Below are positions 43,075 to 49,376 of a DNA stretch of 49,376 nt, in pieces. The notes under the pieces were generated by a model, which saw nothing but the letters and a program-made list of their open reading frames with translations, searched no databases and was not told the DNA's origin. The DNA is taken from contig CAZQDJ010000005.1 in the NCBI GenBank assembly GCA_964592275.1, positions 1 through 49,376 of the forward strand, read 5' to 3'. The stretch comes from CANNBR01 sp964592275. Its GTDB lineage: Bacteria > Babelota > Babeliae > Babelales > CAIQNR01. Each line of letters begins with the position of its first letter. Positions within the stretch are counted from its first letter, which is position 1. Both the position numbers and the translations under genes were made by a program.

Positions 43075-43959
43075 ATGCGCAAGGAAAAACTTCTTTTAGG
43101 AGCCCACATGTCAATCGCTGGAGGACTATCAGAAGCACTTATTCGAGGAACTTCAATCGGCTGCACTGCACTACAAATTTTTACTAAAAGCAATCGCCAA
43201 TGGGCCCCTAAAGAACCTACACCAGAAGAAATTAATAACTTTGTGGCAACTCAAAAAAAAACTGGTATTACACATGTTGTTGCCCATGCAAGCTACCTTA
43301 TTAACATGGGCTCGCCAGACCCTGATATCCACAGAAAATCAGTGGTTGCAGCAACAAAAGAACTTCAAGTATGCGAAGCTCTTGGTATCCCTTTTTTAGT
43401 TATTCACCCAGGATCATATACTACTTCAAGTCCCGAAAGGGCTCTAAGCGCTCTTGCTCAAGGGATTGAAAAAATACTGCATCATGTTCCAGGAGTTTCA
43501 ATGATTTTACTTGAAACCATGGCAGGACAAGGAACAACTATTGGAAGTAGCTTTAAAGCACTTGCGCAGGTGCGTGAGCTTATTTCTGCCAAACACAGAG
43601 TTGGTATTTGTGTTGACACCTGTCATATTTTTGCAGCTGGCTATGATTTGACAACACAAGATGGATACCTATCAGTCTGGGAAGAATTTGATACAACAAT
43701 AGGTCTTTCAAACCTTAAAGTCATTCATCTTAATGATTCAAAAAAAGAATGTGGAAGCCATGTTGATCGTCACGAAGACATTGGAAAGGGAAAAATAGGA
43801 CTAGAAGGATTTCGCCTTCTTATGAATGATGAACGATTTTTTTCTATTCCAAAAATACTTGAAACCCCAAAAATCGACTTGAGTGATGATGTACAAAACA
43901 TGAAAATTTTAAAAGAGCTTTGTTCAAAAGAAACGCTACAAAAAATTTTTATGGTTTAA
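43075..43959 (+). CDS. nfo: Endonuclease IV (AP endonuclease)
   Basis: Nfo cuts the backbone 5' to abasic sites in base excision repair and would act after uracil-DNA glycosylase. The 294-aa TIM barrel keeps all nine zinc ligands of the family: His71, His111, Glu147, Asp181, His184, His218, Asp231, His233 and Glu263 (in HAS, HPG, LETMAGQG, CVDTCH, HLNDSK, DRHEDIGKG and ILETPK). AAGGAG precedes the ATG. It is a single plus-strand gene among minus-strand neighbours. Confidence 0.98.
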   Translation: MRKEKLLLGAHMSIAGGLSEALIRGTSIGCTALQIFTKSNRQWAPKEPTPEEINNFVATQKKTGITHVVAHASYLINMGSPDPDIHRKSVVAATKELQVCEALGIPFLVIHPGSYTTSSPERALSALAQGIEKILHHVPGVSMILLETMAGQGTTIGSSFKALAQVRELISAKHRVGICVDTCHIFAAGYDLTTQDGYLSVWEEFDTTIGLSNLKVIHLNDSKKECGSHVDRHEDIGKGKIGLEGFRLLMNDERFFSIPKILETPKIDLSDDVQNMKILKELCSKETLQKIFMV

Positions 43960-43967
43960 GAAAAAGC

Positions 43968-44037
43968 AAAATGAGAAAGAGGAACAAATTTTGAAAAAAG
44001 TTACACACTCTTCAGCCCCTCATTCTCATTTTTACTC
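43968..44037 (+). terminator. Long-loop inverted repeat after nfo, possible terminator
   Basis: AAAATGAGAA (43968-43977) pairs with TTCTCATTTT (44023-44032), followed by TTAC; the 45-base loop includes smaller complementary pieces. It is probably the nfo terminator, though the loop is unusually long. Confidence 0.4.
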
Positions 44038-44328
44038 GCAGTGTTTTTACCCAACCACCCTTACCTAGCAAGAAAGAGTATTTTGTAAAAGTAATCCTAG
44101 TTTTGTTGCAAAGAACACAAAAAGCAACACAGTTAAATGCAACAGTGTTGCAACAACAAAAAAACAAATTCGACCGCCTTTTTTCATCATCAAAAAAGAA
44201 TAGCAACAACAAGAACCTATTAGACAACATTATTTGTTTTATTTTATTTTTTTAAAGACAGAAACAAATAAAAAATTAAAAAAACTACAAAACATAAGGG
44301 CGATAATACTATTAAAAAAATGTGCCTG
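44038..44328. other. Gene-free AT-rich stretch between nfo and the transferase gene
   Basis: No convincing gene. It contains a 15-base palindrome, TGCAACAGTGTTGCA (44138-44152), near other GCAACA copies, and long A/T runs that may terminate the minus-strand unit. A short minus-strand open frame (44012-44230) has biased Phe/Cys/Leu composition and no ribosome-binding site, so I do not call it. Confidence 0.5.
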
Positions 44329-45303
44329 TCAAAAAGCAACAAATCTTGCTAAAGCGATAAAAAATATTCCGCCAAGCCCTGTGATTCGTAAAATATTTTC
44401 AATGGACCAACCCCATCTTTTAAAATAAAGAGCAAAATGATGCGGACTCCCATAATAAAAAGGAATGTTCAAACGAGTCCTTATCCCTATCAACCAACAC
44501 ATTTCTCCTATAGGGATCATAAGGATAATAAATGGAGCAATGATTTTACCCAAATGCACTGTTGTGCCCCATCCAAGAATAAATGGGGTTGTAGCCAATA
44601 TTCCTCCAAGGACCAATGATCCAGCATCCCCAAGATAGATAGAAGCTTGAGGTTTGTTATATAGAAAAAAACCTACTAGTACTCCAAGAAAAGGCACTAG
44701 TAATATTCCCTGGTCAATCGCTCCACTACATAAAGCCATTCCCACCAATGCAACAAAGGAAACTACTGTTGCAAGACCATCCATAATATCGATCAAATTG
44801 ATCGCATTAATAATAGAAAGCATCCACCATAAAGAAAGACCAACCCCCATAAAAAATAAGCTTTCTGGGAAACAAAAAATTTTTGGTAAAAAAAGTACTA
44901 AAAACGGCTCTTTAAAATAGAGTCCTGCCTGTAAAAAAAAAATACAAGCAATGCATTGTCCTACCAATTTTTGAAAAGGAGAAATAGTGAAAATATCATC
45001 AATAAGGCCAATCACCAATAAAGCTACTAAGCCTAAAAAATAATATGGCGAAATAATCATAAAAGATGTCTGTGGGAAAAAAGGTCTAAGTAATAAATAA
45101 GAAACTGTTGTCGCGAAAAAAATCGCAACACCTCCAAGGTACGCAACTGGTTTTTTGTGAGTCTTAAGTCCGCCATTAGGTTTATCGAGAATTCCGATCT
45201 TATGAGCTAAAAATCGAAAAAATAAAGTCGAAAGACAGGAGAAAACAAATGGCACTATAAAAGCAACTACAAAAAATGCCATTCCTACCATAATGGTCGC
45301 CAT
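44329..45303 (-). CDS. WecA/TagO/MraY-family polyprenyl-phosphate sugar-1-phosphate transferase
   Basis: A 324-aa integral membrane enzyme with about ten helices that transfers a sugar-1-phosphate from a UDP-sugar to undecaprenyl phosphate, the first lipid-linked step in cell-envelope glycan synthesis. Motifs: DKPNGGLKTHKKPVAYLGG, GLIDDIFTISPFQKLVG (Asp-Asp), NAINLIDIMDGLA (normally NxxNLIDGxDGLA), KPQASIYLGDAGSLVLGG, and SPHHFALYFKRWG where the family has its His-rich loop. It is closer to WecA/TagO than to MraY. The change from DG to DI in LIDIMDGLA is a small oddity. No sugar pathway genes lie nearby; infB is 76 bp upstream. Confidence 0.88.
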   Translation of the reverse strand: MATIMVGMAFFVVAFIVPFVFSCLSTLFFRFLAHKIGILDKPNGGLKTHKKPVAYLGGVAIFFATTVSYLLLRPFFPQTSFMIISPYYFLGLVALLVIGLIDDIFTISPFQKLVGQCIACIFFLQAGLYFKEPFLVLFLPKIFCFPESLFFMGVGLSLWWMLSIINAINLIDIMDGLATVVSFVALVGMALCSGAIDQGILLVPFLGVLVGFFLYNKPQASIYLGDAGSLVLGGILATTPFILGWGTTVHLGKIIAPFIILMIPIGEMCWLIGIRTRLNIPFYYGSPHHFALYFKRWGWSIENILRITGLGGIFFIALARFVAF

Positions 45304-45379
45304 CCACCACTCGACAATCTCATTCCTTCTCCTTTTTTAGAGAACTGTTAGCAATCAACAAATAAGAGTTAGAAAAATT

Positions 45380-47473
45380 TTATGCTAAGACTTCCAAGAA
45401 GCACTCTACTCTATCGTCAACTTGCCAATCTTCAAACCCATCAATCAAAAATGCACATTCAAATCCAGTATGTACTTCTTTAACGTTCTTTTTGTCTCGT
45501 TGAAGGCTTTTAATTTTACCTTGACCAACAACTTTTTTACCACGATAAATAGTTACTATACCTTTATCAGAAAAGCGTCCTTCTCGTATGTAAGCACCTG
45601 CAACAACGCCAAATTTTTTCACTACAAAAACCTTAAGCACATTCGCTTCACCAATTTTTGTAAGAATTTTTTTAACTTCTTCATGTTTTTTTGCATAGCT
45701 TTCAAGATCTTCAAATAAGCGATAAATAATATCAAAAAGCTGAATGTCTATTTTTGTTTTTCTGCCATATAAAACAGCATTAAGATCGGCTTTAACACCA
45801 AAACCAACAATATAAGCTCCAGCGTTTTCAGCAATCATCACATCGTTTTCAGTAATATTACCAACACCGCTATGAATAATAAAAAATGGCTTTTCTGTTT
45901 TTTTAGAAAGTTTTTCTATTCCATCAAGAACCGCTTCTAACGAAGCATTACCTTCAGCTTTTATAACTAAGTTAAGTACTCCAGAAGCAGCGCCACGTGT
46001 AGTGTGAACAGACCTGCGAGAAGCCAACAATGGACTATCTTCGCGTGAAGACTTTAATTTTCTATAATCTTTTTCATCCATAACTTTAAAAAAAGTTCCA
46101 ACATTCGGAAGAGAATCAAACCCTGTCACAATAACAGGAACAGAAGGTCCAACGCTTTCACGCAAAACTCCCGCTGAATCTTTCAGAGAAATTACTTTTC
46201 CATAAGTATCCCCTACCGAAAAGAAATCCCCAACACACAAAGTGCCATGACGACAAATAACAGTTGCTACAGAACCTCGACCCTTTTCAAGCTTGGCCTC
46301 TAAAACGTACCCTTCAGCTTTTTGATCAAGATTTCCTTGCAGCTCCATCATCTGCGACTGTAAAACGATCATTTCTAAAAGTTCGTCAACCCCCGTACCT
46401 TCTTTTGCTGAAACAGGCGCACAGATAACATTTCCGCCCCACTCTTCAGGAACAAGATCGTATTGTGAAAGTTGTCTTCTAATAACTTCAAGACGAGTTT
46501 TTTCAACCTTATCCACCTTGTTTATTGCAACAATAATAGGTATTTCAAGATCCTTGAGAGCCTTAATGCATTCAATAGTTTGCGGCATAATGCCATCATC
46601 CGCAGCTACCACCAACACAGCTATATCAGCTATAAACGCACCTCGACGTCTTACTTTTGAAAAAGCTTCGTGACCAGGAGTATCAAGAAAAACAATGTTT
46701 CCTTGAGGAGTTTGCGCTTCATAAGCACCAACATGTTGAGTTATGCCACCCTTTTCGCGAGAAGCAACACGCGTTTTACGTATATAATCAAGCAACGTTG
46801 TTTTACCATGATCAACGTGACCCATAACTACCACAATAGGTAAACGTTCTTTTCCTGCCGTTGCTATACGAAGCGAATTAGAAGTTGTATCTGGCAACTT
46901 CTGTGCAATACTTTTTGTTGTCTCATATCCATACACCTGAGCAAGCGCAGCAACCTGTTCCACCGAAAGCAAATGGTTCTTTGTACACATGGCTCCTAGC
47001 TTCAACAATGAAACAATAACCTCACTTACCGGCTTACTTGCCAAAATAGCAAAATCACCAACCGTTGTTGGTTGTAAAACAATTGGTCCTGCCAATATAT
47101 TCTTTTGTTCTTGTTGTGAAGGAGCTACCAAAGAACTCTCTATGGAGCTTTTTTCAAAAGTTTTTTTACTAAATGTTTTTTTTACTTGAGGCACATGCAT
47201 AAGAGGCCTTTCTTTACGAGATGAGGAAACAGAAGATTCTTGCGACGGTGATGGCAACGAAGCAGAAACAACAGAGGCTACTTTATTTTCTTTTTTGCTA
47301 GAAGAAGAAAGGTCATTTTTTTGAAGATATTTTTTTTCTAAAAGAGCGAGAAGTTCTTGAGTTACAACAGCCATGTGGCTTTTACAGTCAACGCCTTGTT
47401 CCTGCAAAAAAATCAGCACATCTTTTGTTGCCAAATTATGCAACTTGGAAAACTCATAAATACGCATACTCAC
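45380..47473 (-). CDS. infB: Translation initiation factor IF-2
   Basis: IF-2 is the GTPase that brings initiator tRNA to the ribosome. The 697-aa product has an N-terminal IF2_N helix bundle (MRIYEFSKLHNLATKDVLIF), a Ser/Lys-rich linker (55-125), a second IF2_N-like region (SKPVSEVIVSLLKLG), then the G domain: G1 GHVDHGKTT (218-226), G2 GGITQHVGAYE, G3 DTPGHEAF (264-271), G4 NKVD (318-321), G5 SAKEGTG. Domains II-IV follow and end at VECFLEVLA. The frame starts at GTG 47473; the ATG two codons later (47467) is an equally good start. It follows nusA by 22 bp, the classic nusA-infB order. Confidence 0.98.
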   Translation of the reverse strand: MSMRIYEFSKLHNLATKDVLIFLQEQGVDCKSHMAVVTQELLALLEKKYLQKNDLSSSSKKENKVASVVSASLPSPSQESSVSSSRKERPLMHVPQVKKTFSKKTFEKSSIESSLVAPSQQEQKNILAGPIVLQPTTVGDFAILASKPVSEVIVSLLKLGAMCTKNHLLSVEQVAALAQVYGYETTKSIAQKLPDTTSNSLRIATAGKERLPIVVVMGHVDHGKTTLLDYIRKTRVASREKGGITQHVGAYEAQTPQGNIVFLDTPGHEAFSKVRRRGAFIADIAVLVVAADDGIMPQTIECIKALKDLEIPIIVAINKVDKVEKTRLEVIRRQLSQYDLVPEEWGGNVICAPVSAKEGTGVDELLEMIVLQSQMMELQGNLDQKAEGYVLEAKLEKGRGSVATVICRHGTLCVGDFFSVGDTYGKVISLKDSAGVLRESVGPSVPVIVTGFDSLPNVGTFFKVMDEKDYRKLKSSREDSPLLASRRSVHTTRGAASGVLNLVIKAEGNASLEAVLDGIEKLSKKTEKPFFIIHSGVGNITENDVMIAENAGAYIVGFGVKADLNAVLYGRKTKIDIQLFDIIYRLFEDLESYAKKHEEVKKILTKIGEANVLKVFVVKKFGVVAGAYIREGRFSDKGIVTIYRGKKVVGQGKIKSLQRDKKNVKEVHTGFECAFLIDGFEDWQVDDRVECFLEVLA

Positions 47474-47495
47474 CCATCATCGCTCTACAAATACA

Positions 47496-48548
47496 TCAAA
47501 ACTCTGCACTTAATTTTTTATCTAAATCTTCCACTTGAACCTGAACCAACTCTATTTGAACATTAGACAACTGAGAAGCCAATGTAATGTTCTGACCCAT
47601 CTTACCAATAGCCAAAGAACGCTGATCATCATCAAGCCATACCCTTGCCGCTCTGTCATTAGCAGAAAGCTCAACCCTGTTTATTTGGGCAGGCTTTAAT
47701 GCATTTTTTACAAGAGACTCTTGGTTATCGGTCCAAGCAATAATATCTATTTTTTCAATTCCCAATTCTTTCAAGATAGGCTTTATGCGAACTCCACCAA
47801 CTCCCACACATGTCCCAACAGGATCAATATTTGAATCGTTTGATGTAACAGCAACTTTGGTTTTATAACCAGCTATACGAACGATCTTTTTTATTTCAAC
47901 CAGCTTTTCAAACACTTCGGGAATCTCAAGAGAAAAAAGCTTTTCAACAAAGCTTGCTGAGGCTCTATCTAAAATAAGTTGATTTTCACTGCGTGGCTGC
48001 TCTAAAACCTCTTTCAAAAGCGCCCGTATTGGGAAACCCGCAGAGTATTTTTCGCCAGGAACACTTAGAGAACGTGGCAAAAAAGCAAGATATTCTTGAA
48101 TCTTTACCAAGATGCCATTTTGCTCAACCTTGTGAACAACGCCTTGTAAGATAGAACCCTCTTTTTTCTTGAACTCGTTGTAAACCTCAGAAGCCTCTAT
48201 CTCTTTAATTTTTTGAGCGATTACTTGTTTTGCTCGCATAATCTCAATACGACCTATTGTTCCATCAAATGGAAATAGGGCTTTTTCGCCAATTTCAGCA
48301 TCCCTGTGAACGAGCTTAGCTTTTCGTAAAGAAATTTGAGCTTCTTCATCGACAACTTGCGCAACCACTTCTTTTTCCACTTCCGTAATGAGCTCGCCTG
48401 ATTTTTTATCGAAACGAACATACAAAATTACATCGGGATAGCGCTTTTGAAATGCTGCTAGCATTCCCTCGCACACTATGGCAGTTAAAATTTCTTTATC
48501 AAGGCCTCTTTCTTCTACAAGTGCCTCTATAACTTCGAAAAGTTTCAC
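47496..48548 (-). CDS. nusA: Transcription termination/antitermination protein NusA
   Basis: NusA binds RNA polymerase and nascent RNA to modulate pausing, termination and antitermination. The 350-aa product has the N-terminal polymerase-binding domain, an S1 domain (about 130-200: GSILQGVVHKVEQNGILVKI), and KH1 and KH2 (VGVGGVRIKPILKELGIEKI; AIGKMGQNITLASQLSNVQI). It lacks the acidic C-terminal repeats of E. coli NusA, as in most bacteria. It starts at GTG with AGGA upstream. It is the first gene of the nusA-infB unit and reads away from the origin candidate. RimP, often upstream, is missing. Confidence 0.97.
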   Translation of the reverse strand: MKLFEVIEALVEERGLDKEILTAIVCEGMLAAFQKRYPDVILYVRFDKKSGELITEVEKEVVAQVVDEEAQISLRKAKLVHRDAEIGEKALFPFDGTIGRIEIMRAKQVIAQKIKEIEASEVYNEFKKKEGSILQGVVHKVEQNGILVKIQEYLAFLPRSLSVPGEKYSAGFPIRALLKEVLEQPRSENQLILDRASASFVEKLFSLEIPEVFEKLVEIKKIVRIAGYKTKVAVTSNDSNIDPVGTCVGVGGVRIKPILKELGIEKIDIIAWTDNQESLVKNALKPAQINRVELSANDRAARVWLDDDQRSLAIGKMGQNITLASQLSNVQIELVQVQVEDLDKKLSAEF

Positions 48549-48764
48549 CTATTATCCTACTTAGAGTTAAACAGAAATGACTGATTTTAATTTTTAGACT
48601 TAGATTGTTAGCAGTCTACCACAAGGAAAGAAAATGAAAACTATCTTTTTTGCTGACAAGTAGAAATCTAAGAGTTATGGAAGGTAAGAATCTGCATTTT
48701 AGGGTCGCTTATTATTATATATAAATATTATATTAAATTAATAATGGTAGATGGGCGATAAAAT

Positions 48765-48894
48765 TGTTGATAACTTGCTCTTTATTGCTATCAATATGTT
48801 ATTCTAAAGCTGCTATTGCTTCCCAAAAAAACTGTCGATAACTTGTCGATAACTAGTATAAAACTGTCGATAACTTTTATGAAAATGTTGATAA
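48765..48894 (-). repeat. Left DnaA-box-like cluster (5 sites)
   Basis: Minus-strand copies of TTATC(G/A)ACA begin at 48765, 48833, 48844, 48865 and 48886. Steps of 11, 21 and 21 bp keep the last four on about the same helix face. CTGTCGATAACTT is the common longer unit. Confidence 0.85.
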
Positions 48895-48994
48895 CTCTGA
48901 ATGTGCTGATTAGGACGACACATTTTTTGTTTTTTTTATAAATAAGCTTAATGAGAGCTTTCTTTCGAGGCTAACAAAAAAGACCGATTTTTGA

Positions 48995-49037
48995 GTTATC
49001 GACAAGTTATCGACAAGTTATCGACAAGTTATCAACA
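48995..49037 (+). repeat. Right DnaA-box-like array (4 tandem sites, 11-bp period)
   Basis: The unit GTTATCGACAA repeats head to tail with sites at 48996, 49007, 49018 and 49029, the last being TTATCAACA. The 11-bp period is about one helical turn, as in origin arrays where DnaA forms a filament. Confidence 0.9.
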
Positions 49038-49087
49038 TTCCAAATAAGATGGAAAGCCTTATTTTTACAATTGTTTTTAAAAAATGA

Positions 49088-49324
49088 TTAATTTTCATTT
49101 GAAATTGCAATATTAAATGCAAGAGCAATGTCAGTGGTAAGAGTTTTGAGCTCGTTTTTATTTCTTAAGATGTAAGCAGGGTGATAGGTAGGAATAAGTG
49201 TAATAAGCCCATATTTTTGAACGATTCCACGTATTTTTGTTATGCCAAGGATGTTGTTGCACAAAAGAAAATTTGTTGCGTGAGCGCCAAGAGAGCAAAT
49301 AACAGAGGGGGCTATTATGTTAAC
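49088..49324 (-). CDS. Family 4 uracil-DNA glycosylase, C-terminal fragment
   Basis: The last 78 residues of a thermophile-type (family 4) UDG, which removes uracil from DNA. IIAPSVICSLGAHATNFLL matches the 'xPxVIxxLGxxA' segment, ITKIRG the following loop, and IPTYHPAYILRNKNELK the family's HP(S/A) motif. The 5' part is missing: going upstream, the frame meets a TAG (49325-49327) at the edge of the terminal inverted repeat, and UDG similarity stops there. The Fe-S cysteines and catalytic N-terminus must lie outside the window, or the gene is broken. It would act with nfo in base excision repair. Confidence 0.85.
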   Translation of the reverse strand, partial: VNIIAPSVICSLGAHATNFLLCNNILGITKIRGIVQKYGLITLIPTYHPAYILRNKNELKTLTTDIALAFNIAISNEN

Positions 49325-49376
49325 CTACATTTACACGTGAAAGTTTCCATCTAAGTTGAAAAGAAGGGCTAGAGGC
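49323..49376. repeat. 54-bp inverted repeat, right copy (window end)
   Basis: Exact reverse complement of bases 1-54. It interrupts the UDG coding frame with a stop directly after the junction, which suggests that the repeat is foreign to the UDG gene and that the left copy, inside an open frame, is the original. Confidence 0.95.

Larger units (their letters stand above)
48709..49037. other. Candidate replication origin (oriC)
   Basis: This region contains 37 consecutive A/T bases (48709-48745), a candidate unwinding element, and nine DnaA-box-like 9-mers that differ from TTATCCACA only at base 6. Five are on the minus strand (TGTTGATAA at 48765 and 48886; TGTCGATAA at 48833, 48844 and 48865). 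Four are on the plus strand (TTATCGACA at 48996, 49007 and 49018; TTATCAACA at 49029), exactly 11 bp apart. The two clusters face each other across an AT-rich centre (48922-48949). The whole stretch 48549-49087 has no gene. nusA, infB, aspS and most left-hand neighbours point away from it, as leading-strand genes would. dnaA is not visible, so the call is inference. Confidence 0.75.

Noticed and set aside
44012..44230. Minus-strand 72-codon open frame
   Set aside because: Phe/Cys/Leu-biased composition, no ribosome-binding site, overlaps a probable terminator hairpin.
48995..49037. 11-bp repeats as plasmid iterons
   Set aside because: The neighbours are chromosomal core genes (nusA, infB), there is no rep gene, and the units match DnaA boxes; not fully excluded.
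1..49376. tRNA, rRNA or transposase genes
   Set aside because: Intergenic regions were scanned by eye. No cloverleaf with GTTCRA-type loop, no rRNA and no transposase-like frame was found.

Overview
The window looks like one contig from an AT-rich, Gram-negative-type bacterium with a small, host-dependent style of genome. The best guess for the lineage is Candidatus Dependentiae (TM6/Babeliae). This is an inference from gene content: a split type II secretion (T2SS) locus, many small signal-peptide proteins of unknown family, an ankyrin-repeat secreted protein, a DUF4143 ATPase, and a sparse set of core information genes. No rRNA or tRNA gene was seen. There is one 100-N assembly gap, and the two ends of the window carry the same 54 bp in inverted orientation.

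Layout. 0-8.2 kb: a secreted protein with a possible clan CD peptidase His/Cys pair, uvrB, a secreted ankyrin protein, a small secreted protein, an M3 oligopeptidase, and lineage-specific secreted ORFs. 8.3-15.9 kb: a RecO-like protein overlapping a giant MscS/MscK-type channel, then alaS, and convergent trmH. 16-25 kb: a secreted protein with DQKS tandem repeats interrupted by the gap; a minus-strand operon gspF-G-H-I-J-K that continues into an MCE (MlaD-like) protein with a beta-rich C-terminus; two more secreted proteins. 25-28.3 kb: DUF4143 ATPase, dcd and a MoxR ATPase, with a structured intergenic element. 28.4-36.8 kb: plus-strand operon of gspC, secretin 1, gspL, gspM, secretin 2. 36.7-43 kb (minus): an enolase-family protein with most catalytic residues replaced, aspS, a large outer-membrane barrel protein and a secreted protein. 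43-48.5 kb: nfo (plus), then a WecA/MraY-type transferase, infB and nusA (minus). 48.6-49.1 kb: a gene-free, AT-rich region with nine DnaA-box-like 9-mers in two opposed clusters, a strong candidate for the chromosomal origin. The window ends in a truncated family 4 uracil-DNA glycosylase gene.

How the parts work together. The two gsp loci together give almost a whole T2SS (C, D x2, F, G, H, I, J, K, L, M), but the GspE ATPase and the prepilin peptidase are not here. The system would export the many signal-peptide proteins. An MCE protein in the pseudopilin operon links it, by position only, to envelope lipid transport. uvrB, nfo, the UDG fragment and the RecO-like protein form a DNA repair theme. 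nusA/infB, alaS and aspS are housekeeping genes. The items most worth a second look are the origin candidate, the degenerate enolase, the double-secretin operon, the MCE-barrel protein, the frame-restoring repeat gap, and the terminal inverted repeat that cuts the UDG gene.
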